Source: Nelumbo lutea
Taxonomy: Eukaryota > Streptophyta > Magnoliopsida > Proteales > Nelumbonaceae
Length of the DNA: 64,000 nt
NCBI GenBank assembly: GCA_022828595.1
Contig: JAKGHH010000001.1
Coordinates: 122,028,999-122,092,998 of the forward strand
Direction of reading: 5' to 3'
Position 1 is the stretch's first letter, and each line of letters begins with the position of its first letter. Shown here in pieces: positions 22,053-33,978 of the stretch. The notes beneath the pieces were generated by a model. It was not told the origin of the DNA, ran no database searches, and was given only the letters and a program-made list of their open reading frames with translations. The translations under genes and the position numbers were made by a program.

Positions 22053-22173
22053 AAACATAACCTTGCACTAAGGCTAAGATTTCAGATCTAATTGATGTTC
22101 CAATACTAGCAGTGCTGAATATACATGAAGTATCTTTCCATTTGAGTTCCTAAAGACCCTCACAAGTCATGAA

Positions 22174-24107
22174 TGTTAGACAGTTTTGTATGCCCTTAGC
22201 TTTAATCAAAATGATGTACTTTATGAGTTTATTGTAAATGAATAAAAGTGCATATTTGATTCATGTTCCCTTGGTATGCTTCTGTGTAATACCCTTAAAT
22301 TGGACACTTAATGAGACTCGTGTTAGTTTAGAATGTTCACAGCCAGTGGGTCGGTCTGGGGAGACCTATCCTGACAAGGCTGACACTGTGGTGCCACCAA
22401 GTCGATTGGGGTGGCTTGTCTCAGCTACCGGGGTGAGACCCTACGCACATACAATGTAGGATTAATTGAATCTTTGAACTGGACCAGATTTCCAGTATTG
22501 CCCTGGACCTTGGAGATTGATGGGCAAAACTGGAAAGTTACACCCGACCCCTAGACTCGATTATGATATTGCACTAGGTGTCGGATTGGGCTATCTTTGG
22601 TGTACCAATCAGTGAGATTCTTAGCGGGGGTCAAAACCTGGGTATGTTGGGACAGTCCGAGAATTCATCTAAGTGGGCGATCAAAGTGACAGGATCAGCC
22701 CCTTTGTTGGACAAAGATAATGATCGGGGATGCACTCTCTCTGATGGAAACCAAGACTGCCGGCAGCCGATTTCAACCGTTGAGATTTTGTTGTGCAAAA
22801 TATATTTTATATAGATATAAAAGTATATATATATTATCATTTCTAAAATGTTTGCAAAAGGTTTTAATACCCGGGATCCATATAAGTGGAGAGTGCAACA
22901 CTGTTCCTTACAGTCGAGGGAGAGGTCCTCTCTTGTCGGGCAGTGTATGATCATTATGGGCTGAGAGGTTAAGTGTAAGACCATTGAGGATAACACCTGA
23001 TGAGCTAATCTTGCATCTACCCACAGTCCCTGGGTGTTACAAGGTGTCTTGGCCCAGGGACCACTTAGTGTAAGTGTTGGGCCCATAGAGCCCATTTGAT
23101 GGGTTTCAGGGGGTACACTGTCTTCAGCAGTGCATTCGGCCAGGCCTTGTAACAAAGGCCGGGCTGAACCCATGTGGCTGATGTGTAGATCAATGCTTGG
23201 GTCCCACGCCATGCAAAGAAGCCCAACTGGACAGCAGTTTGGAAGGCTTTTTGAGTACATAACCTTAAATGGGCCTTAAGCCCATTTCGAACTGGGCTGA
23301 TTTGATCAGTCATTTAAAGGGGGCGAATTCTGAAGTGGGTCAGCTAAAAGGATTGGGCTTAGACCCTATCCACTCAGAGAGTCCAAGATCTAAATGAGAT
23401 TTAGATCTGGAAACCTCCTAATTAGATTTGGAGATAGCTGATCTGATCTGCAGATAAGATAAGGATTATCCCTTATCACTAAGGGACTTCTAACCCAAAT
23501 ATGATTTGGATTTGCAACTCCTAATCTGATTAGGAGCTTATCCCTTTGAGATTATAAAAGAGGAAGGGGGTGGCAGCCTTTTACATGATCAAACAACATT
23601 CTTCTCTTTGAAGAAAGAGAGATTGAGAGATTTCCTGCATACTGCGAATTCTCTCCTGCCGCATCCTTCCTGCCATTGCCATTCCTTCAGTTCGATCTCC
23701 AGTTCTTGGGAGAAATCAAGATTTGATCTTGATCTCAATCTTTTGGGAAAAGATTGGTTGGAGCTGTACTCACAAGCCGTCCAATTGATTCTTGAGAAGG
23801 GTCAAGTTCTTTTGAAGAACATTGTTGATTCTGCTTCATCCTTCAATGGGAGCAGATTTTGGATCCTTCCTTGGGCGTGAACACCTCCATTGGGAGATAG
23901 TATTTCTCCGTATCAGGTATAATCCTCTCCCACTCCTTTTGGTTCAAATCTGGTTCAGTTTATGGTTCAAGATTGATCCTTGAAAATATGATTTTCTAAA
24001 ATAGGGAATACGATTCCCAGTTGCAAAGGGAGAGATAAATTTTTGAAATTCACCCATTCTATTCCGCAAGATCTGGGCATCCATAGGATGGATCTCCCAT
24101 CCCTTCA
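22174..24107 (+). repeat. Copia-2 5' LTR
   Basis: About 1,934 bp, TGTTAGACAG to CCATCCCTTCA. It contains TATAAAAG at 23,553 and a TA-rich run near 22,825. Confidence 0.9.
23553..23560 (+). promoter_or_regulatory. Copia-2 5' LTR TATA box
   Basis: TATAAAAG, conserved at the matching site of the other LTR (31,062-31,069), about 560 bp before the LTR end. It probably marks the U3/R border. Confidence 0.6.
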
Positions 24108-24108
24108 A

Positions 24109-24120
24109 TGGTATCAGAGC
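24109..24120 (+). promoter_or_regulatory. Copia-2 primer-binding site
   Basis: TGGTATCAGAGC, one base after the LTR, complementary to the 3' end of initiator Met tRNA. Confidence 0.92.
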
Positions 24121-25895
24121 CATGGTTCAAATCTTGAACCAATATAGTTCAGATCTGAACCCGCGCAAATGGGCAGAAGGCGTTCTACACGATTTGTGCA
24201 GATATGGGTTTTGGGAAACTTGTTCCCAAAATTGATGGGCAAATAATCTGAAATTAATTTTCTATAACTCTGATCATTATTTAGAACTATTCTTTATGAT
24301 TTTCTTGATTTATGGAATGTTCGTACAAGAGGAGATCGAATTCTTGGTTTGCGTAGGGAACCTACAAGATTTGAAATTTCTTGATTTATTCATTACATTT
24401 GGTCTGTAAATAATTTTTTTTTTTAGACTGAATGTATAGGTATTCGATCTTATGTAATCATTAATAGAAATAGGATTTCTATTTATTTTATTTTTGGATC
24501 GAGGATGGCGGCACAGAAAGGGAGATTTCGCATAGAAGGAGATTTTGCAAATGGGACATTCGCAATCTGCGATTTGCAGTTTGTGAAACTGCAATCTGTG
24601 ATCTAACCTCTGTTTTGCAGGATGGATTGTACGAACAGCCTTGTTAGACTGATACTTGATTTTGCTTTATCAGTATTTAATTTCAGATTATTTTCTTGAA
24701 TTAAAGATTTAATTAAAGATCAAACCCTAGACCCATTCGAACCAAGATTGGTTCAAACTGTTTGGACCAAATCTAGGGTTTAATCAAGGCTGAAAGTCAG
24801 CCCTAATTTTCCCACTAATGGGCCTAAGGATTGATATTTAATTAAATGGTTAATTTGGCCCAACCTGTAAAGGCCCAGTTTTAAATAGTTAAAACTGCTA
24901 AAAGCCCCCTTAACACATAAAGCTATATGGGTTGAACCATTCGACCCATACACCTAGATAATATTAATGGTTACTATTATGGATTTAAAATGGGCTTCAA
25001 ATGGGCCTTACAAATTAATTGATTGGATCAATTTATCCCTGCATAAGATGTTTGGATGTTTGATGTGCTACGTATTTGGGCCATAAGTGCTTGGCCCATG
25101 CTCAATCGACAATGGCTCTTGTGCACACCATGGCTGAATGCACATTATTTCCATGGTGTCCCATTTGGTCATTGGATGACCTCCCTCAGTGGTGGATCCC
25201 ACACCTCATCAAGAGGTCACATGCGGAACCCTAGCCGATTTAGGCCCACCGAAATCTGACTTTATGAATGGCAGTGGGAGCCACTTTGGTTTGACCTAGA
25301 TCAAACTAGGGCGTAATTATCTGTTCCCTCCAGCTAATATGAGTGCATGTGATAGGGAAATTCATGTGATGAACTCTCTAAAGGCCTTTCATCATTAGCA
25401 TGAGATGAGTCCTTCAATAATGAGGAAATGCACCAGAAAATGAGCTATCCATTTACTGTTGGGCTTGTCTGAGTGTTTCATAAGATGATAGGGGCATCAT
25501 AGACCGATGTGGGAGGGGCTTCACCAGAAAATGGGAACTCTCTCACGGTACCTTGGCGTTCACGAATATGATGGGTAAGCACTCACTGGACAGAAAGGTT
25601 TACTTGAAAACGGCTTTGAACCTTGTCTAATAGAGGCCAAAGTGAAAGCTCATATGATGAGTGGATATGATCCTTCACAGAAAGGTGGTGGGGTTTTGTA
25701 GCTGAAACAGTTGGCTCCATGCACCCTATGTGATTTCCCACATTTCCAGAGACAACCCGTAGTCTCCATCACTGAGAAATGAGGGACATCTCAGTGATGA
25801 ATAAATGGAAATGGAATGTAGATTAAAATCCATATCTATGTAATGAACATCAATCAAATTAGGTTGTGGACTGATGTTTTCTCTTTTATCAGAAA
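24121..25895 (+). other. Copia-2 long untranslated leader
   Basis: 1.77 kb between primer site and first gag ATG. No coding region was recognised; short open frames here do not resemble retroelement proteins. Confidence 0.7.
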
Positions 25896-28800
25896 ATGGC
25901 AAACAGATCACTTGCAAAACTTCTTGATGACAACAAGCTTAAGGGCCCAAACTATGCCGACTGGTAAAGGAATCTTATGCTGGTCCTAGCTTCTGAAAAG
26001 CTGGACAAAGTGGCAAAGAATCCTGCCCCGGAGCATCCGGGTGACAGGGCTTCTGAGGCTCGAAGGAGAGACTATCAGGAATGGGAGGAGAAAAACTCCC
26101 TTGCCCGGTGTTACATCATTGCCTCCTTGGACAATCCAATACAGAGGCAGTTCTATCAGATCGGACTTGCCAATGACATATTGGATAGTCTCAGGACGAT
26201 GTATGAAAAGTTGAATCGTTCTACTCGACAAAAGGTCTTGAAACAGTTCATGACCGCACAAATGACCAAGGGCCAACAAGTTCACGACCATTGTCTTCGG
26301 ATGATGGGATACATCAACGAACTGGAGGCTCTTGGATCCGGGCTGGACCTTGCAACCCAGATAGATGCTATCCTTAATTCTTTGCCTCCTTCCTTTAATC
26401 CGTTCATTATGAACTATAACATGAACAAGCTGAATGTCAGCTTGCAAGAGCTCAGCAATATGTTGCAAAGAGCTGAAGAACTGATTAAAAAGGATGAGCC
26501 TGTAGCTATGCTTGTTGAAGCTAGCAAGACAGGCAAGAGAAAGAGGAAGGCAAAGAAGCCTCAGAAGAAAGCCACTAAGGGCAAGAAGCAGAAGAAAGAC
26601 AAAGCATCGGATGCCTGTCACTTCTGCAAGAAGACCGACCACTAGAAAATGAATTGTCCTACCTACCTGGAATCCAAGAAAGGTAATTTCGAAACTTGTG
26701 TTATAGAAACCAATCTGTTGGTGGCTTCTGCGTCCTGGAGTATTGACTTAGAGGCTTCAACTCATGCATGTAATTCACCACAGGGGTTCAAGGTAAGCAG
26801 AAGGTTGAGTGAAGGAGAAGTCACACTCTACTTGGGGACTACTACAACTGTTGCAGTTGCGGCCATAGGAACCATGGGGTTATATTTTAGAGAAGGACTA
26901 TTTGTACTGAAAGATTGTCTTTATGTACAAAATTTAAGGAGAAATTTGATTTCTGTCTCAAAACTGTGTGCAGATGGTTATTCTGTCTTCTTTAGTAATA
27001 CGATTACTATTAAAAGAAATAACAGATTCATCGCATATGGGGAACTGGAGAACGGTCTCTATGTTCTACATCCTTCTCTAGAAACTAACATAACCAAAAC
27101 TACGTCGGCTGAAATCCCCAAGAAGAGAGCCCGTGATACAGTTAATCCCACATGTCTATGGCATTACCGACTTGGCCACATCGGTATTGACTGAATCACA
27201 AGGTTGGTAAAGGATGGTCCTTTGGATTTTCTAACTGTAGAAGATCTTCCCACCTATGAGCCTTGCCTACAAGGCAAGATTATGAAACGACCATTTAACG
27301 GTAAGCCTGAAAGATGTACAGGCACACTTGACTTAATACATACGGATGTATGTAGTTCCCTGAGTGTTAGGACACGTAATCAACACGTGTATTTCATCAC
27401 CTTCATAGATGATTTTTCACGATATGGTTACGTGTACCTAATGAGACACAAGTCTGAATCTTTTGAAAAGTTCAAAGAGTTCAGACAAGAGGTCGAGAAA
27501 TAGTTAGGGAGAGAAATTAAATCCCTTCGATCAGATCGAAGTGGCGAGTATCTCTCTGACGAATTCAGGGACTACTTAAAGGACAATGGGATAGTATCAC
27601 AATTAGCTCCTCCTGCTACACCACAACTTAACGGTGTTTCAGAGAGGGGAATAAGACCTTATTGGATATGGTCCAGTCGCTTCTCATACACTCAGAGTTA
27701 CCCACATCCTTTTGGGGTTACGCATTACGTGCTGAATCAGGTTCCAACCAAATCGGTTCCGAATACTCCATATCAACTTTGGACCGGAAAGAAACCAAGT
27801 GTCAGACACTTGAAGATTTAGGGTTGTCCAGCACACGTTAAAAGAATGACAAATTGGAATCTAAGACCAGGCGTTGCCTATTTGTGGGCTACCCAAAAGG
27901 CTCTATAGGTTACCTATTCTATGACCCAAGTGAGTAGAAGGTGTTTCTACAGTCGAAATGCACAACTCTTAGAAACCAATTACATCCTAGACACCCATCG
28001 TTAGGAAGTTGTTATTGATGAGGAGAAGTGGGAGATGTCCCACAAGTTCCAGGTAGTGACCAACCTAGAAGATCCACTCGAGTATCCAGGCCACCAGTCC
28101 GTTATAGTTATGACTAGGATCCCGTGACTTATGCGGAAGCTCTGTTGGACATAGATTCCTAGAAGTGGGTAGAGGCCATGAGAGCAGAGATGGACTCAAT
28201 GGAGACCAATGGAGACTGGACTCTAGTAGATCCACCCTCTAGGGTAAAAGCAATCGGTTGCAAATGGATTTACAAGAGGAAGAAGGCCCGCAATGGTAGG
28301 GTTGAGACCTTCAAAGCTCATTTGGTGGCAAAAGTCTACACTCAGGAAGAGGGCATCGATTATGAGGAAACCTTTTCGCCTGTGACCATGCTTAAATCCA
28401 TTAGGATCCTGCTAGCTGTAGTAGCATACTATGATTATTAGATTTGGTAGATGGATGTCAAAACTGCATTCCTGAATGGAGATCTTACTGAAGATATCTA
28501 TATGCAGTAGCAATCAGGCTTCATTGTTGCAGGTCAAGAAAACATGGTATGTAAACTTAATAGATCCATTTATGGACTTAAGCAAGCTTCTAGAAGTTAG
28601 AACATCCGTTTTGACTCTGCTGTCAAATTGTTTGACTTCGAGCAGAGTCTAGATGAACCTTGTGTCTACAGGAAGTACAGTGGAGATAAGGTTACCTTCT
28701 TGGTTCTGTATGTAGATGACATTCTACTCATTGGGAATGGTGTAGGAATGTTAACTACGGTGAAAGTATGGCTTTCATAGCAATTCTCCATGAAAGATCT

Positions 28801-29696
28801 TGGAGAAGCCTCCTATATACTGGGTCTTCGACTCTATAGAGATAGATCGAAGCGGATAATAGGATTATCCCAATCTGCCTACATTGACAAAATAGTCAAA
28901 AGATACAGCATGGAAAACTCCAAAAAAGGAAATGTTCCTTTCAGGCATTGGAGTCAATCTCTCCAAGAAGATGTCTCCAAAGACCTCTGAGGAGATCGAG
29001 AGCATGAAAGACGTTCCCTATGCCTCAGGCGTAGGGAGCATCATGTATGCCATGCTGTGCACTCGTCCTAACATCGCCCAGGCAATGAGTGCAGTAAGCA
29101 GATTCCAGGCCAACCCAGAGCAGGAGCAATGGACTGCTGTGAAATGCATACTTAAGTACCTTCGAAGGACAAAAGAGCTTTGTCTGGTATTCGATGGTAA
29201 TTCACCACAGATCCAAGGGTATACAGATGTGGATTTCTAGTCAGATCCAGATGATAGAAAGTCTACATCTGGATATGTTTTCACGATAGGATCGTGTGCT
29301 GTTTGCTGGAAAAGCAGCAAACAGGGGTCCACAGCAGACTCCACAACCGAGGCCGAATACATTGCTGCAAGTGAAGCTGCCAAGGAAGCTGTGTGGATGA
29401 AAAAGTTCATTCACGAATTAGGAGTAGCTCCGTCCAGCACATCACCCATCCCGTTGTTGTGTGATAACAATGGAGCTATTGCTCAAGCTAAGGAGCCACG
29501 AGCCCACTCGAACTCGAAGCACATCAAGAGGAAGTACCATGTACTGTGAAAGATTGTTGGTAGAGGGGACGTCTTGATTCAGATGGTAGCGCCAGCGGAG
29601 AATGTAGCAGACTCATTGACTAAGCCACTAACACAGAAAGTGTTGGAGAAACACATGGAAAGTCTGGGACTCTGGCTTATAACAGATTGGACTTAA
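25896..29696 (+). pseudogene. Copia-2 gag-pol polyprotein, many stops
   Basis: ATG at 25,896 opens Gag. The zinc knuckle CHFCKKTDH...C sits at about 26,616-26,657 with a stop replacing the aromatic residue after His. A degenerate protease region follows, then LWHYRLGH, the integrase core (DLIHTDVCSS, FIDDFSRYGYVY), RT (GCKWIYKRK, MDVKTAFLNGDL, YVDD at 28,709-28,720), and RNase H ([20 protein letters not shown]), ending TAA at 29,694. In-frame stops include 25,965, 26,643, 27,192, 27,501, 27,819, 27,935, 28,439, 28,448, 28,508, 28,598, 29,238 and 29,547. At least one frameshift lies between 27,640 and 28,150. It cannot be autonomous now. Confidence 0.92.
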
Positions 29697-29698
29697 GT

Positions 29699-29710
29699 GC
29701 AAGTGGGAGC
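29699..29710 (+). promoter_or_regulatory. Copia-2 polypurine tract
   Basis: CAAGTGGGAGC sits immediately before the 3' LTR. Confidence 0.85.
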
Positions 29711-30311
29711 TGTTAGACAGTTGTATGCCCTTAGCTTCAATCAGAAACATGTACATTATGAATTTATTGTAAATGAATAAAGTACACATTTGATTCATGT
29801 TTCTGTGGTGTGTTTCTGTGTAATACCCTTAAGCTGGACACTTAATGAGACTTGTGTTAGTTTAGAATGTTCACAACCATTGGGTAAGTCTGGGAGATTT
29901 ATCCTGCCAAGGCTGACACTGGTGTATTGCCAATTGTTGGGGTGGCTTGTCTCAGCTACCAGGGTGAAACCTGAAGCACATGCAATGTAGGATTAATAGA
30001 ACCCTTGAACCGAACCAGATTTCCAGTATTGCCCTGGACATTGGAGATAGATGGGCAAAAATGGAAAGTTACACCTGATCCCTAGACTTGATTATGATAC
30101 TACACTAGGTGTCGGATTGGGTTATCTTTGATGTACCAATCAGTGAGATCCTTAGCGGTGGTCAAAACCTGGGTATGTTGGGACACTCTGAGAATTCATC
30201 TGAGTGGGTGATATTAGCCCCTTTGTCGGATAAAGGTAATGATCGGAGATGCACTCTCTCTGATGGAAACCAAGATTGCCGGTAACCGATTTCAATTGTT
30301 GAGATTTTGTT

Positions 30312-30349
<38 letters not shown>

Positions 30350-31638
30350 GGTTTCAAAATGTTTGCAAAAGGTTTTAATTCTCAGGATCCATGTAAGTAG
30401 AGAGTGCAACATTGTTCCTTGCAAGGGAGAGGTCCTCTCTTGTCGGGCAGTGTTTGATCATTATAGGCTAAGAGGTTAAGTGTAAGACCATTGAGGGTAA
30501 TACTTGATGGCCTAATCTTGCATCTGCCCACAGTCCTTGGGTGTTACAAGGTGGCTTGGCCCAAGGACCACTTAGGGTAAGTGTTGGGCCCATAGAGCCA
30601 ATGAGATGGGTTTTCAAGGGGTGCATTGTCCTTAACAGTGTATTCGGCCAAGCCTTGTGACAAAGGCTGGGCTGAACCCAGGTGGCTGATGTGTAGATCA
30701 ATGTTTAGGTCCCATGCCATACAAGGAAGTCCAACTAGGCAACAGTTTGGAAGGCTAAGTGAATACATAACCTTAAATGTGCCTTAAGCCCATTTCAAAT
30801 TGGGCTAATTTGATTTGTCACTTAAAGGGGCGAATTCTAAGATGGATCAGCTGATAAGATTGGGCCTAGACCCTATCCACTTAGAGAGTCCAAGATCTAA
30901 ATAAGATTTAGATCTAGAAGCCTCCTAATTAGATTAGGAGATGGCTGATCTGATCTGTAAATAAGATAAGGGTTCTCCCTTGTCACTTAAAGGGACTTCT
31001 AATCCAAATATAGTTTGGATCAGCAACTCCTAATGGGATTAGGAGCTGATCCCTTTAAGATTATAAAAGGAGGAGGGGGCAACATACTTTAGACATGCAA
31101 TCAAGAAATTCTTATCTTTAAAGCTGAAATCACAAGAAGAGAGAATTCTGCACCCTACGAAATCTCTTTTGTTGCCTCCTTCCTGCCACCGCCATTATCT
31201 CCAGTTCGATCTCTAGTTCTTGGGAGAAATCAAGATCTGATCTTGATACCAATCTTTTGGAAAAAGATTGATTGGAGCTGTATTCACAAGTCATCCTGTT
31301 GATTCTTGCGAAGGGTCAAGTTCTTTTGGAAAAACATTGCTGATTCTGCTCCATCCTACACTGCACCCTCTTCAGTGAGAGCAGTTTTTGGATCCTTCCT
31401 TGGGCGTGAACACCTCCATTGGGAGATACTAATTCTCCGTATCAGGTACATCCTCCCTCCTACACCTTTTGGTTCAGATCTGGTTTGGTTGATGGTTCAA
31501 GATTGATCATTGAAAAATATGTTTTTCTAAAATTGGGAATTCGATTCCTCGCAAAGATGAGAGAAATTTTTTTTTGAAATTCGCCCAGTCCATTCCGCAA
31601 GACTTGGGCGTCCATGTGATGGATATCCCATCCCTTCA
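29711..31638 (+). repeat. Copia-2 3' LTR
   Basis: About 1,928 bp, TGTTAGACAG to CATCCCTTCA, collinear with the 5' LTR. It includes a perfect (AT)n run at about 30,320-30,347 where the 5' copy has a shorter TA-rich stretch, and TATAAAAG at 31,062. Confidence 0.9.
31062..31069 (+). promoter_or_regulatory. Copia-2 3' LTR TATA box
   Basis: TATAAAAG, the same element as at 23,553 in the 5' LTR. Confidence 0.6.
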
Positions 31639-31705
31639 AGTACAACTTACAGTTTTGAACCAGAAGAAAACTGAACCAAAAAATCTGAGTACAACTTACA
31701 GTTTT
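31639..31705. repeat. 18-bp direct repeat next to Copia-2
   Basis: AGTACAACTTACAGTTTT occurs at 31,639-31,656, touching the Copia-2 LTR end, and again at 31,688-31,705, 49 bp further on. Confidence 0.85.
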
Positions 31706-32163
31706 AAGCTTCAACAGAACCGAACTATTCCTCTTCCTCTTCCCCTTTTTCTTTTTCTTTTCTCTGATTCTTCGTAGTCACCGAACCACTTCTCCAGGAG
31801 ATTCAAGTCTTGGGCACTTCCAATGACCTCCAAGAATTAGGCAACATGAGTCAAGCTTCCAGCCCTAGGATACTGAAGTTCGGGTATGCTCTGATACCAT
31901 GTAGAAAACTGAAGAGAAGAGTGTTGAGGGTTTGGCAATGAGGGTCTGAGAAGAGGATTTTGAAAACTCCCTCTCTCAGCCCCCTAACACTGTTTTATTA
32001 GAAATATTTGAATAATTACAAGGAGACCCTTAGTTGGGCAAGAATTTACACAGAACTTAATATTTGACAGGATGGACCCAGAATAAGGCCCATTACAGAA
32101 GAGAAACATAAATAACAAGAAAGAATAAGCAACCTATGGGCCATTCGGCCCATCTTCTCTACA
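31706..32163 (-). mobile_element. 5' end of a third Copia-like element (LTR, primer site, leader)
   Basis: A minus-strand LTR at 32,163-31,900 begins TGTAGAGAAGATGGGCCGAA and ends TTTTCTACA. It is followed directly by TGGTATCAGAGC (31,899-31,888) and leader sequence down to the Copia-2 boundary. No coding part remains. The LTR start is nearly identical to Copia-1, but the LTR is shorter (264 bp), has a canonical CA end and an unrelated leader. Confidence 0.8.
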
Positions 32164-33978
32164 AAAACGCCTATTAAGGTGTTGTATGGATCAATACACA
32201 CATTTTTGTCCATGGTGCAAAATAACTATCCTGTTGGGTGTGGTGTGATCACCCAATTTCTCATCTACATTATAGAAAACTCTCTTGGTTTGACATGTTT
32301 TATCAATTGAACTAAACCTCAGGTTGACTTATAAACCAACCAAAACGAACCAAAGTGAATAAAAAAATGATAAAAATTAAATGTACCTAAGGTCGGTTTA
32401 ATTGGTTTGAAACCGAACCGGCATTCTCCTTTTTTTAAATCCTAATTTAAAAAGATTTTTTTTTTCAATTTGCGTACATAGAAAATGATCCAAATTAATA
32501 ATAGTAGCTTTTTATGATGAAATATTATTATTGACAGCTTTTCTGGCATTGTTAGCCATCAATATCTGCTTGTCAGCTTTTTACTTGTAACTCCATTGTT
32601 TTATTAAGAAGATAAATAAATAGTAGGTTGGTGTAGGCCTTGTTACGGTCAGTTTTTTTTTTATTTTTTTTTTCAGATTTCTTGGGAATGTGAAAATATT
32701 GAATTTGAAGAGAAAGGAGCTTTAACAACTACTTGTATATAACAATCGGGTCGGTTCGATTTTGATTGATTTATACACAACCAAACCGAAATCGACCGGA
32801 CATCTCGGATTTTCAGATTGAGCTGGGTAAAATTGGTCGAGTTGGTCGATTTAATCAATTTCATGAACAGCCCTAGGGGTCTCCTCATCTCAAACTATTC
32901 TAAGGGGCCTTACACTGATCTTAAGGGATATGAAACAATGACATTAATAATGATAATGGGAATGCTAACAATGGTAGGCATGTCTTGATTGCAGTAACCA
33001 TAACGAGAATGGTTGCTATTCTCTTTCAAATTCTAAAAGGTTCCACTATTATGGACATCTCATAGTTGGAAGTTTCTAAATTTGTTTCAACAATTAAATA
33101 CATCTTTCCTTTTGGAATGAAGCAAAATAAGAAGAGAAAGATAGCATTCAAACAATACCTTTCTTTCCTTTATATAAAATTTAAAATCTCATCAAATAAA
33201 TACACATACTTGAGACATGTGTTGTATATGGTAGAATTGCTACACAAAGTGTTTGTACAAAGCATCAGGAAAGATCATGCTATAGATGATGATTAGATAG
33301 GACATCTATAGTCGGGGAAAATCTATGATGCGAGAAAGATATGGTATAGAAAGAATTTTAACCAATCAAAACCCACCCATGAATTTTGATAAATAGCAAT
33401 ATCTTCATGACAATAAAAATTTACTAGCACAGGCTCAAATAATGGAGCATGATAGGTTTCAGGCTAAGCCCTTTACATCCACCACGGACCTTGATGAGAG
33501 ATTCCCATGGGATTATTCCCTACAAATGTTAGGTCGCAATCATTGAGCTCATCGCATACGAAACTCCAAGACATTGTCCAACAACTATCTAAGGTGGTGT
33601 TTTGCATACTTTTAATTCTAGCGCATCTTTTGGGTGCGAAAAGCTCGACAGACCCAAAACAACGAGAAAACTGGAAGATGTGAAGATGGGGCATGCAGAA
33701 AAGACCAAAAAGGATGAAAAATTGGAAGTTTCAAATAAATCTTTTAGTCTTTCTATGCTGAAAATAGCTGGCCCAGCTATTTTTAATAGCTAGATAGACC
33801 ATGACACAATCCAAACAGTCTTGATCTTTAAAGACAACTCTGAAAGCTCAGCCCTTCTTCTTGCCTATTGATTATTGAAAGATCTACCTAGAAAGATTTG
33901 CTAAACAATCCCCAAGTAAAATAGGCAAGTTTGTGCTCATGCTGATGATACTAACATTAACACAGATTTGGGGAGCAT
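32164..33978. other. Intergenic AT-rich DNA with small repeat fragments
   Basis: No gene was recognised. Two stretches rich in AACCGAACC/GGTTCGG words (32,330-32,420 and 32,738-32,880) look like fragments of MITE-like elements; the second ends CATGAACAGCCCTAGGGG. Open frames around 33,470-33,790 have no recognisable domain. Confidence 0.4.

Larger units (their letters stand above)
22174..31638 (+). mobile_element. Copia-2: full-length, heavily mutated LTR retrotransposon
   Basis: This 9.47-kb plus-strand element has 1.93-kb LTRs that start TGTTAGACAG and end CCCTTCA. It has a perfect primer site, a 1.8-kb leader, a Copia-ordered gag-pol with many stops, and a polypurine tract. The flanks do not match (ATGAA on the left, AGTAC on the right), so no target duplication is visible. 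By eye, the first ~185 bp of the LTRs differ at roughly one base in ten, so it is old. Confidence 0.92.

Noticed and set aside
25986..26642. 218-codon minus-strand frame as a gene
   Set aside because: It is antisense to the well-supported Copia-2 gag frame and has no recognisable domain.
22174..31638. Copia-2 as an active element
   Set aside because: It has at least twelve in-frame stops, at least one frameshift, and clearly diverged LTRs.
33473..33694. Missing MYND finger exon of the protease
   Set aside because: The Cys residues do not follow the MYND spacing, and there is no similarity around them.
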